From Byssovorax sp. (GTDB taxonomy: Bacteria > Myxococcota_A > Polyangia > Polyangiales > Polyangiaceae), in contig JANYGI010000167.1 of assembly GCA_025362495.1 (NCBI GenBank), positions 1 to 64,000 on the forward strand: a stretch of 64,000 nucleotides of DNA, given 5' to 3'. The position numbers and the translations under genes were made by a program. Shown here piece by piece: positions 20,749-29,370 of this stretch (the first letter of the stretch is position 1; the number at the start of each line of letters is the position of its first letter). The notes under the pieces are model-generated. The model did not search any database, was not told the DNA's origin, and was given only the letters and a program-made list of their open reading frames with translations.

Positions 20749-21174
20749 TCAACCGCCGAGCTCCTTCACGAGATCGGCGGCCTCGTCGCGGTCGATCTCC
20801 AGCGCCTCGGCGACGTCGAGGATCAGCTCGCGCTCGGTCGTGCGGATGATCCCGTCGGCGGCGACGAGGCGGATCGTCAGCGACAGCGCCGTCTTGCGCT
20901 CGCCCGGGGTCGTGAGGCGCTCTTTCACCGAGGCGAGGCGCGCGGCCCGACCGGACTTCGCGAGCTCGGCCTGGATGCGCGTGAGCAGCGCGTCGGTGGT
21001 CGCGGTCGACATCGCCCGGTCGGTGAGCGACTCGACCGAGGAGATCAGCTGCGCGCGCTCCTCGTCGCCGAAGTCGCCGTCGGCGAACGCCGCGAGGAAC
21101 ATCGTCTCGATCAGCGCCTCGAGCCTGGGCTCGTCGAACGCGCGCACCGAAGGAGGAGAGGCCGAAGAGGTCAT
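20749..21174 (-). CDS. TerB-like tellurite-resistance-fold protein
   Basis: A 141-residue all-helical protein. The C-terminal block LTIRLVAADGIIRTTERELILDVAEALEI and the N-terminal FLAAFADGDFGDEER are the paired D-G-x-(x)-x-x-E-x-x-x-x-x motifs of the TerB/DUF533 fold, which bind a divalent metal. The family is linked to stress and membrane-associated signalling; a specific role here is unknown. It is 44 nt upstream of the small Ser/Thr kinase on the same strand and could be cotranscribed with it. Confidence 0.8.
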   Translation of the reverse strand: MTSSASPPSVRAFDEPRLEALIETMFLAAFADGDFGDEERAQLISSVESLTDRAMSTATTDALLTRIQAELAKSGRAARLASVKERLTTPGERKTALSLTIRLVAADGIIRTTERELILDVAEALEIDRDEAADLVKELGG

Positions 21175-21216
21175 GGTGCGGGAGCACTACAACGGGGCTA
21201 CGGCCGGGGCCACCCT

Positions 21217-22887
21217 CTAGAAAGAACCACGGATCTCCAGACCACCGCCCTGCGCGCACACCTCGGGCGTCACGCCGTCGAGGCGGAGGCCCGTCTTCTT
21301 GCGCTCTGGCGCGAGCGGCGCGCGCGACGAGGGCGCGGCGTCGAGCTCGCGCGGCCTCTCGATCTGCGCATTCGACGCGGGGTTGGGATCGCTCAGCAGC
21401 GCGTAGCCGGTGGCGGCGACGAGCAGGCCCGAGACGCCCAGCGAGACGAAGCCGCCGATGCGGAACCACGGCTGGGTGCCGGTGGCCGCGACGCGAGGAA
21501 GACCCGGGAAATCAAGCCCTTTTTCGAGCTGATACGAGGGCTGACGGAAGAGCACGACGGCGCCCACGCCGGCCCCGACGGCGAGCGTGCCGCTCAGCAC
21601 CGCGTTGCTCCGCGGGGGCTTGAACGCGAGGCGGCCGTGCACGGCGACCTCTTGCCCGCGCGGGACGACGACGTCGACGGCGACGGGCTTGCGGCCGCTC
21701 GCGACGAGCTCGACCTTGTGCGGCCCGGCGGGGAGGCGGATCTTCAGCGGATCGCCGAGCGCCGAGTACGCGCCGTAGGGCACGGAGTCGACGGTGACGC
21801 TGACCTCCTCGGCGTTGGCGTCGACGAGCAGGAAGCCGTAGCTCACGCGCTCGAGCGGCGCCGCGACCTGGAACGTGTCGCCGCGCTCGACGGTCACCGT
21901 GCGCAACAGCGTCTCGTAGCCGCTGGCCTCGATCCACACGCGGTGCGGGCCCGGCTCGATCAGATCGCCGTGCGGCGCGCGACCCCACGAGCCCTTCGCG
22001 AACGGCGGCGGATCGTCGACGTGGATCCGCGCGCCCTCGACCGGCGACGTCACGCGGAGAAAGCCGAGGAACGCGCCCTGCGAGAGGTTCGCCTTGAAGT
22101 TGTAGACCCGCCCCGGCTTGAGCTCGAGATCGGTCTCGCTGCGCTTCAGATCGCGGAAGGCGTCGAGGACGATGTGGTACCCGCCCGCCGCGAGCGACAC
22201 GTCGTACGGCGTCTTCTCGTTCTCGACGACCCGGTGCCAGCCCGGGTTGAGCGTCCCCGTCACGAAGGGCGAGGCGCCCGATTTGCGCAGGTACACGGTG
22301 AGCGGCGCGCCCGGCGGATCGCTCTCGACGACGACCTGCGATCGGATCTCGACGGCAGGCGGCGGAGGCGTCGCACTCGCCGTCGGGGCGCCGCCGTCGG
22401 TGACCTCGAAGAGCACGGTGGGCGCACCGGCGTCGTCGGTGGTCGGCGCGGGCAGAGAGGCGTCGCCCGGCGCGCCGCCGTCGAGATCGGGCGGGTGCGC
22501 GCGGAGCTGCGCCGCGAGCTGCGCTTCGAGCCAGGCGAGCACGGTCTTGATCCGCAGGAGATCCGGCGGGTTGGGCTCGGCGGAGAGGAACGATCGGTAG
22601 CGCGCGATCGCGCTCTGGAAATCGAGCGCGCGCTCGTAGGCCATGGCCGCGTTGCAGAGCGAGGCGCTGAAGGGCTGCGCCTGGTACGCGGCGTCGAACT
22701 CGGCCGCGGCCTCGCGGAACTGGCTCTTGTCGTAGAGCTCGAGGCCGTGGTCCATGTGGCGGCGCGCCTCCTCGACCGACGCCGCGCACGGCACGCCCTG
22801 CGCGTCGCGCTCGGGCGCGAGCAGAGCCAGCGGGATCGCGAGCGCGAGGGCGCAAGCGAGGGCGAGCGGGCGGAGGCGAAGCGTCAC
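21217..22887 (-). CDS. Exported TPR and PEGA-domain protein
   Basis: About 556 residues. I chose the GTG at 22887 because a signal peptide (LRLRPLALACALALAIPLALLAP) follows directly; the frame is open 45 nt further. Residues about 35-120 hold TPR-like helices (HMDHGLELYDKSQFREAAAEFDAAYQ pattern). From about 185 on come several PEGA-like beta modules (VVVESDPPGAPLTVYL, HRVWIEASGYETLLRTVTV, HKVELVASGRKPVAVDVVVP). Two hydrophobic segments occur near the C-terminus (LSGTLAVGAGVGAVVLF and IGGFVSLGVSGLLVAATGYALL). This layout is common in myxobacterial envelope proteins. No enzymatic motif. Confidence 0.78.
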   Translation of the reverse strand: MTLRLRPLALACALALAIPLALLAPERDAQGVPCAASVEEARRHMDHGLELYDKSQFREAAAEFDAAYQAQPFSASLCNAAMAYERALDFQSAIARYRSFLSAEPNPPDLLRIKTVLAWLEAQLAAQLRAHPPDLDGGAPGDASLPAPTTDDAGAPTVLFEVTDGGAPTASATPPPPAVEIRSQVVVESDPPGAPLTVYLRKSGASPFVTGTLNPGWHRVVENEKTPYDVSLAAGGYHIVLDAFRDLKRSETDLELKPGRVYNFKANLSQGAFLGFLRVTSPVEGARIHVDDPPPFAKGSWGRAPHGDLIEPGPHRVWIEASGYETLLRTVTVERGDTFQVAAPLERVSYGFLLVDANAEEVSVTVDSVPYGAYSALGDPLKIRLPAGPHKVELVASGRKPVAVDVVVPRGQEVAVHGRLAFKPPRSNAVLSGTLAVGAGVGAVVLFRQPSYQLEKGLDFPGLPRVAATGTQPWFRIGGFVSLGVSGLLVAATGYALLSDPNPASNAQIERPRELDAAPSSRAPLAPERKKTGLRLDGVTPEVCAQGGGLEIRGSF

Positions 22888-22958
22888 GGGGAACGGTATG
22901 AGAGCGACAACGCAGCGCGAGCGCCAGCCCAATCCGGGGCGACGACGCGGGCGATGGG

Positions 22959-23753
22959 TCAGATGCTGATCTCCGCGTAAACCCCGTAGTGATCGGTCGC
23001 GGCGACACCGTTCTCCACTTCATCCAGCACGACCCGCGCGGCGATCGGCTTGCCGCGCGCCTTCAGATCGGGGCCGCGCACGAAGACGTAGTCGATGCGC
23101 CGAGGGTGCTCGTGGGTCTCGGCGGCGAACGGGTTCCGCGTGGCGTCGAAGGTCACGCCCGGCCCCCAGCCGACCTGCGCGAAGCTGTCGGCGAAGTAGT
23201 GGCTCTTGCCGCCGAGCGACTGCAAACCCTTCAAGAAGCGGATCTCGGCGGACTCGGGCTCGGCGTTGAAGTCGCCGACGAGCACCGGCGGGAGCCCGGC
23301 GAGCGGCGCTGCGGCCTCCACGATCCCGGCGATCTGCTCGACCTGCGCCTCGCGCACCACGCCATGGTGGAGCTTCCAGTTGAGGTGCGTCACGAAGAAC
23401 GGGATGCGGCCGTGCGGCGAGTCGATCTCGGCGAACATCAGCGAGCGCTCTTCCTCGGATCCGCCGTTGGGCAGCGGGTAGACGCGCGACGAGGCGATCG
23501 GCCAGCGCGAGAGCACGGCGTTGCCGAAGAGGACCCCGCCGCCGAGATCGTGGGCGAGGCCGAACGCGCCCTCGTAGCCGAGCCCCTCGCGGATCGCGTC
23601 GGCCTGGCTCTGCCCCTCGTGCGAGATGACCTCTTGCAGGCCGACCAGATCGGGATCGAGGCGACGCACGCCCTCGCGGATCATCCGGAGCCGCTCTTCC
23701 CAGGGCCCCTGTCGGTTCCAGATGTTGAGCGTGAGCACGCGCAGGCGGTTCAT
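22959..23753 (-). CDS. Endonuclease/exonuclease/phosphatase (EEP) family hydrolase
   Basis: A 264-residue enzyme. Family motifs are in order: LTLNIWN, DLVGLQEV (metal-binding Glu), FFVTHLNWK (catalytic His/Asn), VGDFNAEP (Asp-Asn pair), RIDYVFVRG and ATDHYGVYA (terminal Asp-His). All catalytic positions are intact. ATG 23753 is preferred over an earlier start because the fold begins MNRLRVLTLN. EEP members cleave nucleic acid, phosphoinositides or sphingomyelin; no signal peptide is visible, so a cytoplasmic phosphodiesterase is most likely. Substrate not determinable. Confidence 0.9.
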   Translation of the reverse strand: MNRLRVLTLNIWNRQGPWEERLRMIREGVRRLDPDLVGLQEVISHEGQSQADAIREGLGYEGAFGLAHDLGGGVLFGNAVLSRWPIASSRVYPLPNGGSEEERSLMFAEIDSPHGRIPFFVTHLNWKLHHGVVREAQVEQIAGIVEAAAPLAGLPPVLVGDFNAEPESAEIRFLKGLQSLGGKSHYFADSFAQVGWGPGVTFDATRNPFAAETHEHPRRIDYVFVRGPDLKARGKPIAARVVLDEVENGVAATDHYGVYAEISI

Positions 23754-23795
23754 CCCGGCAGGGCTACGCCATCCCCGGAGCCGCGGCAAACCACG

Positions 23796-24197
23796 CTACT
23801 TGATGATGATCTCGCCCGCCGGAGCGCCCATGTTCTCGGGCGTGCCGATCTCGCGGTGCACGCAGAGGCCCTGCTTGCAGTAGGCGACCGGAGGCGGCTT
23901 GCACTCCGACTTGGTCTCCGCGCATTTGCCCTTCTCGAAGTCGGCCCGCATCGGCTTGATCTTGTCGAAGGTCTCGTTGCTGAGGGGCTTGGCGCAGCCC
24001 GGCCACTCGCTCTGGCGACAGTCCTTGTCGTCGTTGCAGTGCTGCGCCTTGTTGATGAGATCGAAGGCGTCGCCGCGGATCTGGTTGCACTGCTGCGGCT
24101 CCATGCTGCTCGAGCAGCCGCTCGAGAGCGGCAGCGCGAGGCCGAGGACAGCGACGAGGGCGAGGACGGCGCGGGCGGGGCGGAACGCAGGGTTCAT
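23796..24197 (-). CDS. Small Cys-rich lipoprotein
   Basis: A 133-residue protein. The signal peptide ends LPLSSGC, and the mature part carries nine further cysteines (CNQIRG, HCNDDKDCRQ, PGCAKP, KCAETKSECK, YCKQGLCVH), suggesting several disulfides. ATG 24197 is 42 nt from the divergent Sel1 lipoprotein gene, so the two share a compact promoter region. No family recognised beyond the general myxobacterial Cys-rich lipoprotein type. Confidence 0.82.
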   Translation of the reverse strand: MNPAFRPARAVLALVAVLGLALPLSSGCSSSMEPQQCNQIRGDAFDLINKAQHCNDDKDCRQSEWPGCAKPLSNETFDKIKPMRADFEKGKCAETKSECKPPPVAYCKQGLCVHREIGTPENMGAPAGEIIIK

Positions 24198-24239
24198 GAC
24201 GCCTGCCTGCTTATCACGATTCACGGCCTGAAATGTGTC

Positions 24240-24956
24240 ATGGTGAAGTCGGTGCGCATCGCGTCGACCCTCGCTTCCGCGGTCCTGCTGGTCGCGCCGC
24301 TCCTCGGGTGCTCGGCCGGCGCGCAGGCGACGGCGGTCCGCGCGGCGCGGCCGCCGGGCAACGAGATGGTGAGCGCCGCGACCGAGCCTCCGGCGCCCGC
24401 CCCGCTGCCGTTCCACCTGCCCTGCGCGTCCGACGACGTCGCGGGGTGCACGAAGGGCTGCGACGATCATCACGTCGAGGACTGCGTCACCCTCGGCATG
24501 ATCGAGCTCGCCGCGGCCGCGTCGTCGGCGGAGGCCGAGCACGCGGTCGGCCGGTTCCGCGCGGCGTGCGGCGAAGGCAACGCGCGCGGTTGCCTCAAGC
24601 TGGGCGACGCGTACCACGTTGGCGTGCTCGTCGGCGACGCCGAGGAAGCCGACGCGTACCGCCGCGCCTGCGACGCCGGCGCGAACCTCGGGTGCGTCGC
24701 CGCGGCGGGCGTGTACCTCGCGGGCAAGGGCGTCGGCGCCGATCCGGGCCACGCCGCGACGCTGCTCGCGCGCGTCTGCGACCGGGGAAACGCCCGCGCG
24801 TGCTTCGAGCTGGCGCGCCTTTACCGGGCCGGTGAAGGGGTCAAGCTCGACGCCGCGCGCGCCGCCGAGCTGTTCGAGAAGGCCTGCAAATTAGGCCTCG
24901 ACGAGGGCTGCCTCGCCGCGAGCCACACCGGCGACGTGCTCTCGCCGCGCGACTGA
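24240..24956 (+). CDS. Sel1-repeat (SLR) Cys-paired lipoprotein
   Basis: A 238-residue protein with lipobox PLLGC. From about residue 60 it has four to five Sel1-like helical repeats, each with the spacing C-x(n)-G-x-A-x-G-C (AYRRACDAGANLGC, LLARVCDRGNARAC, LFEKACKLGLDEGC). The paired cysteines resemble Helicobacter-type Hcp repeats, which are disulfide-stitched. Such solenoids act as periplasmic adaptors. It diverges from the small Cys-rich lipoprotein gene and ends 13 nt before a convergent kinase gene. Confidence 0.85.
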   Translation: MVKSVRIASTLASAVLLVAPLLGCSAGAQATAVRAARPPGNEMVSAATEPPAPAPLPFHLPCASDDVAGCTKGCDDHHVEDCVTLGMIELAAAASSAEAEHAVGRFRAACGEGNARGCLKLGDAYHVGVLVGDAEEADAYRRACDAGANLGCVAAAGVYLAGKGVGADPGHAATLLARVCDRGNARACFELARLYRAGEGVKLDAARAAELFEKACKLGLDEGCLAASHTGDVLSPRD

Positions 24957-24969
24957 GAGGCGCCGTCGC

Positions 24970-26397
24970 TCACCGCGGGCAGAGCTTGCGCATGCCGTTG
25001 GGCAGGAGGTAGTCGAGCTCGCCGCGCTTGCACTGCGGCGGCAGGACCGGCGGCTTGATGATGGGCCCGACCGAGGCGCTGCTGATGGGCAGGCTCGACG
25101 CGCTCGGGATCGGGATCGGGATCGGGACCGCCGACGTCACCGGGAGCGCGCTGTCGATCGTCGCGTCGATCACGCGCGTCGCCGCGTCGGCGCTGGCGTC
25201 AACGTCGTTGACGATGGGATCCGCGTGCTGGGCGACGCCCCAGGTGATGCCGGCGATCGCCGCGCCCGCGAAGAGCCCGCTGGCGATCACGCCCCAGGGC
25301 ATGGTGGACGGCGGGCGCGGAGGCGACGTCGGCCGCTGCACCGTGACCACCGGGTTGGTGAGCGGCGTCAGCAGCCGCACCATGGGCCGCTCACCGCTCG
25401 CGGCGCGATCGATGCGCTGGATCGCGCCGATCATCGCCTGCGACTCCGCCGCGGCGAAGGGCGCGAGCGCCGCCGCGAACGACGCGACCGTCGGGTAGCG
25501 ATCGTCGGGGTAGCGCGCGTAGGCCCGCGCTATCACCTCGCCGAGCTCGTCGGTCACGTCGGGGCGGTGGCGGCTGATCGGATCGGGCGGATCGAGGCTG
25601 ACCTTCACGCAGAGCTCGGAGAACGACTCGGCCATGAACGGGTGCGTGTGCGTCAGCAGCTCGTAGAGCGTGATGCCGAGCGAATAGATGTCGGTGCGGT
25701 AATCGACGGTCTTCGTCGATCGCATCTGCTCGAGCGACATGTAGAGCGCCGAGCCCATCACCGCGCGCGTCTTGGTGAGCTCGAGGTTCTGCTGGGCCGT
25801 CTCCTCGACGACCTTGGCGATGCCGAAGTCGAGCATCTTCACGTGCGGCGTCCCGTCGGAGGCGCGCGTGAGGAAGAGGTTCGCGGGCTTGACGTCGCGG
25901 TGGATCACCCCGGCTGCGTGGGCCTGCGCCAGCGCCTCGGCGGCCTGGACGATGAGGTCGATCGCCTCGTGGATCGAGAGCTTCGGCGTCGACTTGAGGT
26001 GCCGGCCGAGGTCGACGCCGTCGAGGTATTCCATGACGATGAACGGGACGCCGGGCGGGCCGTCGGGCTGCGCGACCTCCTCGCCGTCCGGGCCGCGCGG
26101 CGCCGGAAAGCCCGCGAGCGCGCCGGGCAGCGTGCCGACGTCGATCACGCGCGCGACGTGCTCGCTGTGGATGCGCGTGGCGGCGCGCGCTTCGCGCACG
26201 AAGCGCTGCGCCGCGTCGGGCAGCGCCGCGAACTCCGGCAGCAGGAACTTCATGGCCACGCGGGTGCCGAGCTGCACGTGCTCCGCGCACAGGACGACGC
26301 CCATGCCGCCCATCCCGAGCTCCCGGATGATCCGGTACTTGTCGAGCAGGACGGTCCCGGGAGGAAACGTCGCAAAGCCGAGGGCTTCGGTCACCAC
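24970..26397 (-). CDS. Transmembrane Ser/Thr protein kinase (PknB-type)
   Basis: A 475-residue kinase starting at GTG 26397. The catalytic domain spans about 20-325: GMGGMGVV loop, Lys in VAMKFLLPE (K50), HRDVKPAN catalytic loop, MLDFGIAK, and ALYMSLEQM in place of APE. The activation loop includes KTRAVMGS. A single membrane helix follows near 367-390 (GVIASGLFAGAAIAGITW). The outer part is a short Pro/Ser tail ending with a Cys-containing stub, so there is no PASTA sensor. It converges on the Sel1 lipoprotein gene. Confidence 0.92.
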   Translation of the reverse strand: MVTEALGFATFPPGTVLLDKYRIIRELGMGGMGVVLCAEHVQLGTRVAMKFLLPEFAALPDAAQRFVREARAATRIHSEHVARVIDVGTLPGALAGFPAPRGPDGEEVAQPDGPPGVPFIVMEYLDGVDLGRHLKSTPKLSIHEAIDLIVQAAEALAQAHAAGVIHRDVKPANLFLTRASDGTPHVKMLDFGIAKVVEETAQQNLELTKTRAVMGSALYMSLEQMRSTKTVDYRTDIYSLGITLYELLTHTHPFMAESFSELCVKVSLDPPDPISRHRPDVTDELGEVIARAYARYPDDRYPTVASFAAALAPFAAAESQAMIGAIQRIDRAASGERPMVRLLTPLTNPVVTVQRPTSPPRPPSTMPWGVIASGLFAGAAIAGITWGVAQHADPIVNDVDASADAATRVIDATIDSALPVTSAVPIPIPIPSASSLPISSASVGPIIKPPVLPPQCKRGELDYLLPNGMRKLCPR

Positions 26398-26702
26398 CCG
26401 CGCACTCTAGCTGCTCTCGTCCGGCAGGTCAGGGGCTCCCGCGTCGGCTCGGCAGCGCCGGCTGAGGCGCCGTGCCTCCGGGCCGCCGCGACCTCTGGAA
26501 ACCACGCCGCTCCCGGGTACGCGGCCGCGATGCGTCGACGGGTTCGCGCCCCGGGAGGCCAGCGCCGTCCGGCGCGGGCGGGAACAAGCTCGCCCCGCGG
26601 CGCTCGAAAACAAGGTAGATCAATGCCGCCGCGGCGAGCGCGACAGTCGTCCGCCGCGTAGACTCATCGAGGCGATCGTCGCCTCGACCCGACCCCTGGA
26701 CC
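26398..26702. promoter_or_regulatory. Intergenic region upstream of the TIR gene with 19-bp inverted repeat at 26668-26686
   Basis: 305 bp between a divergent kinase gene and the TIR-domain gene. CGAGGCGA and its reverse complement TCGCCTCG are separated by TCG, ending 16 bp before the TIR ATG. Position and symmetry suit an operator or a hairpin covering the ribosome-binding site. The rest shows no recognisable element; a small antisense frame with one hydrophobic stretch is judged doubtful. Confidence 0.45.
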
Positions 26703-27341
26703 ATGCCCGAGCGAACTCCGGTCAACGTCTTCTTCTGCTACGCGCCTCAGGACGAAGAGCTCCGCGGCGAGCTGGAGACGCACCTCGCGCTGCTGAAGCG
26801 CCAGGGCTTCGTGCAGAGCTGGAGCTCGCGGCGCATCAGCGCGGGCCAGGAGTGGCGCGGCGCGATCGACCGGCACCTCGAGGAAGCCGACGTGATCCTC
26901 GCGCTGATCAGCGCCGATTTCCTCGCGTCGGATTACCTCTACGACGTCGAGCTGCGCCGGGCCCTCGAGCGGCACCGGACCGAGCGCACGATCGTGGTCT
27001 CGATCGTCCTCCGCCCTTGCGATTACGCCAGCAGCGACTCGCCGCTGCGCGACGAGATCGATCTGCTGCTGCCCTCGGGAGGCCGCCCCGTGACGAGCTG
27101 GCCGTCGCACGACGACGCCTTCGCCGACGTCGCGCAGGGGCTGCGCACGCTGCTGCATCGCGGCGGACGCGGCCAGAGCGGGAGGACACCGGCAAACCCT
27201 CCCCCGGCTCACCTCTCCCAGGCGTCAGGGAGGTGGGCCCGAGCCAGACGACGCGCGAAGGATCACACCCGGCGCTGCCCGCGACGTGGAACGTCCCGCA
27301 CCGGCGCAACCCCACGTTCACCGGCCGTGATCACGAGCTAG
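26703..27341 (+). CDS. TIR-domain protein; 5' part of a frameshifted TIR-NB-ARC-TPR gene
   Basis: The first ~150 residues form a TIR domain: VNVFFCYAPQDEELRGELETH, then SAGQEWRGAI, ADVILALISADFLAS and DYLYDVELRRAL. The Glu in DVELRRAL occupies the catalytic NADase position of bacterial and plant TIRs. After about residue 152 the frame becomes Arg/Pro-rich nonsense, while the -1 frame continues a plausible linker into an NB-ARC domain. The slip most likely lies in 27150-27215, which includes a C5 run (27201-27205) in CCTCCCCCGG. Either the gene is broken, the base call is wrong, or a programmed -1 shift is used. Alone, this part would be a TIR NADase without a sensor. Confidence 0.75.
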   Translation: MPERTPVNVFFCYAPQDEELRGELETHLALLKRQGFVQSWSSRRISAGQEWRGAIDRHLEEADVILALISADFLASDYLYDVELRRALERHRTERTIVVSIVLRPCDYASSDSPLRDEIDLLLPSGGRPVTSWPSHDDAFADVAQGLRTLLHRGGRGQSGRTPANPPPAHLSQASGRWARARRRAKDHTRRCPRRGTSRTGATPRSPAVITS

Positions 27342-29335
27342 CGGAGCTCCACGCCGGCCTCGGGTCGGCGCTGCCCGGCGCTTCGTTTCGCGCGGTGAGC
27401 GGCCTCGGGGGCGTCGGCAAGACGCAGCTCGCGGTCGAGTACGCGTACCGCCACGCGGCCGACTACGACGTGGTCTGGTGGCTGCGCGCCGAGGAGCCCG
27501 CGCAGCTCGCGGCCGACTTCGCCGAGCTCTCGTTCGCGCTCCGCCTCCGAGCGCGCACCGATCCCGATCAGCGCCTCGCCGTCGAGGCCGCGCGGAAGTG
27601 GCTCGCGCAGAACGGCAACTGGTTGCTCATCTTCGACAGCGCGCGCGATCCCGCGACGGTGGCGCCGTACCTCGGCACCTCGGGCGCGGGGCACGTGATC
27701 ATCACCTCGCGCCACTCCAGCTGGCGCGGCCAGGCGATCCCGCTCCAGCTGCGCGAGCTCGCGCGCCAGGACTCGATCGCGTTCCTCCTCGGGCGCAGCG
27801 GCCGCAGCGACGACGGCTCGGCCGAGCTGCTCGCCGAGGCCCTCGGCGATCTGCCGCTCGCGCTCGCGCAGGCCGCGGCCTACATGGAAGAGTCGGGCGC
27901 GCCGATCAACTTCTACCTCGAGCTCTTCGAGAAGCGCCGCCACGAGCTGCTCCGTCGCAGCGCCCTCGGCGAGACCGCGCCCAGCGTCGCCACGACGTGG
28001 GACATCGCATTCGAAGAGGCGCAGAGCCGATCTCCCGCGGCCGGCGAGCTCCTCCGCCTCGCGGCGTTCTTCGCGGCCGACGACATCCCGCGCGAGGGCC
28101 TCGCCCCCGGCGCGGAGTACCTCCCGCCGGCGCTCGCGGACGCCGTCAACGATCCGCTCCTCCTCGACGACGCCATCGCCGCGCTGCGCCGCTGCTCGCT
28201 CGTCGAGGCCCAGGAGCGCTGGCTCTCGGTGCACCGCCTCGTGCAGGCCGTCGTGCGCGATCGGCTCTCGGACGAGGAGTACACGTTCTGGGCCGAGGCG
28301 GCCGTGCGCGTCGTCTACGAGGGCCTCTCCGCCGATCTCGAAGAGGCCGGCACCGGCTCGCCTGATCGTGGGCGCTTCCTCCCGCACGTGCTGCCCGCGG
28401 CGGACCACGCCGAGGCCGCCGGCGTCGCGCGCGAGGTCACCGAGCAGCTCCTGATCCGCGCCGCGAAGTACCACCTCGAGACCGGCGCCTTCATCGCCTC
28501 GAAGGACTTGCTCGAGCGCGCTCGCGACATCGCCACCGCGATCCACGGGCCAGATCACGCCCACGTCGCGACGATCTACACCAAGCTGAGCCGCGTCCTC
28601 GGCGAGCTCGACGATCCCGAGGCGCTGACCTACGCGGAGCGGGCCCTCGAGATCGACATCGCGCTCTACGGCGAGGACCACTCGTCGGTGGCGCGCGACT
28701 ACAACAACATCGCCAAGGTGCTGCGCAAGCGCCGCGATCTCGCCGGCGCGATCCTCAACGTCGAGCGCGCGCTGGCCATCGACGAGCGGCTCTACGGGCC
28801 CGACGACGCCGAGCTGATCCCGAGGCTCAACGATCTCGGCTTCCTCCGCCGCGTGCAGGGCGATCTCGACGGCGCGCGCCAGGTGCTCGAGAGCGCGCTC
28901 GTCCGCGGCGAGGCAGCGTGGGGCGCCGATCACCCCGACCTCGGATCGCTCCTCGGCAACCTCGCCGACGTGCTCCCCGAGCTCGCCGAGCGCGAGCGCC
29001 GCGCCGGGAACTTCGACCTCGCGCGCGCCAGGCTCGTGGAGGCGCGCGGGCTGCTGGAGCGCGCCGTGGCCATCGGCGAGGCGACCTACGGGCCGAACCA
29101 CTACGTCGTCTCCATGCGCCGCAACAACCTGGGCCTGCTCCTGCGCGACCTCGGCGACATCGCGGGCGCGTTCCGCGAGATCACGCGGGCGCTGGAGATC
29201 ATGAAGAAAGAGGTCGGCGTCGGGCACCGCCGGGTGATCCAGTTCGAGAAGAACCTGGAGGTCGTGAGCCGCGAGTTCAAGCGCAAGAGCGGCACGATGC
29301 CCGCCGTCGGCAAGATCCCGTCAGGCGGCTCGTAG
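27233..29335 (+). CDS. NB-ARC ATPase with TPR repeats; 3' part of the frameshifted NLR-like gene
   Basis: The -1 frame relative to the TIR part encodes VPHRRNPTFTGRD, the usual entry into NB-ARC, then Walker A GLGGVGKTQLA, Walker B-like WLLIFDSA, TSRHSSW (sensor) and GDLPLALAQAAAYM (GxP motif). From about 28400 onward the protein is TPR repeats of the kinesin-light-chain type (YTKLSRVLGEL, YNNIAKVLRKRRDLAGA, RRNNLGLLLRDLGDIAGAF). No good start codon exists near the domain entry: GTG 27233 overlaps its own GGGAGG. That favours one fused protein of about 875 residues. The architecture equals STAND/NLR immune or signalling ATPases. Confidence 0.78.
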   Translation: MGPSQTTREGSHPALPATWNVPHRRNPTFTGRDHELAELHAGLGSALPGASFRAVSGLGGVGKTQLAVEYAYRHAADYDVVWWLRAEEPAQLAADFAELSFALRLRARTDPDQRLAVEAARKWLAQNGNWLLIFDSARDPATVAPYLGTSGAGHVIITSRHSSWRGQAIPLQLRELARQDSIAFLLGRSGRSDDGSAELLAEALGDLPLALAQAAAYMEESGAPINFYLELFEKRRHELLRRSALGETAPSVATTWDIAFEEAQSRSPAAGELLRLAAFFAADDIPREGLAPGAEYLPPALADAVNDPLLLDDAIAALRRCSLVEAQERWLSVHRLVQAVVRDRLSDEEYTFWAEAAVRVVYEGLSADLEEAGTGSPDRGRFLPHVLPAADHAEAAGVAREVTEQLLIRAAKYHLETGAFIASKDLLERARDIATAIHGPDHAHVATIYTKLSRVLGELDDPEALTYAERALEIDIALYGEDHSSVARDYNNIAKVLRKRRDLAGAILNVERALAIDERLYGPDDAELIPRLNDLGFLRRVQGDLDGARQVLESALVRGEAAWGADHPDLGSLLGNLADVLPELAERERRAGNFDLARARLVEARGLLERAVAIGEATYGPNHYVVSMRRNNLGLLLRDLGDIAGAFREITRALEIMKKEVGVGHRRVIQFEKNLEVVSREFKRKSGTMPAVGKIPSGGS

Positions 29336-29370
29336 CGCTAGCGCCGCGCGCCGCAGTAGACTGCGCTCCG

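Noticed and set aside
26429-26725. Small minus-strand frame with a hydrophobic stretch (TTVALAAAALIYLV)
   Set aside because: It overlaps the TIR gene start, has no clear ribosome-binding site and no recognisable family; a real small membrane protein cannot be excluded.
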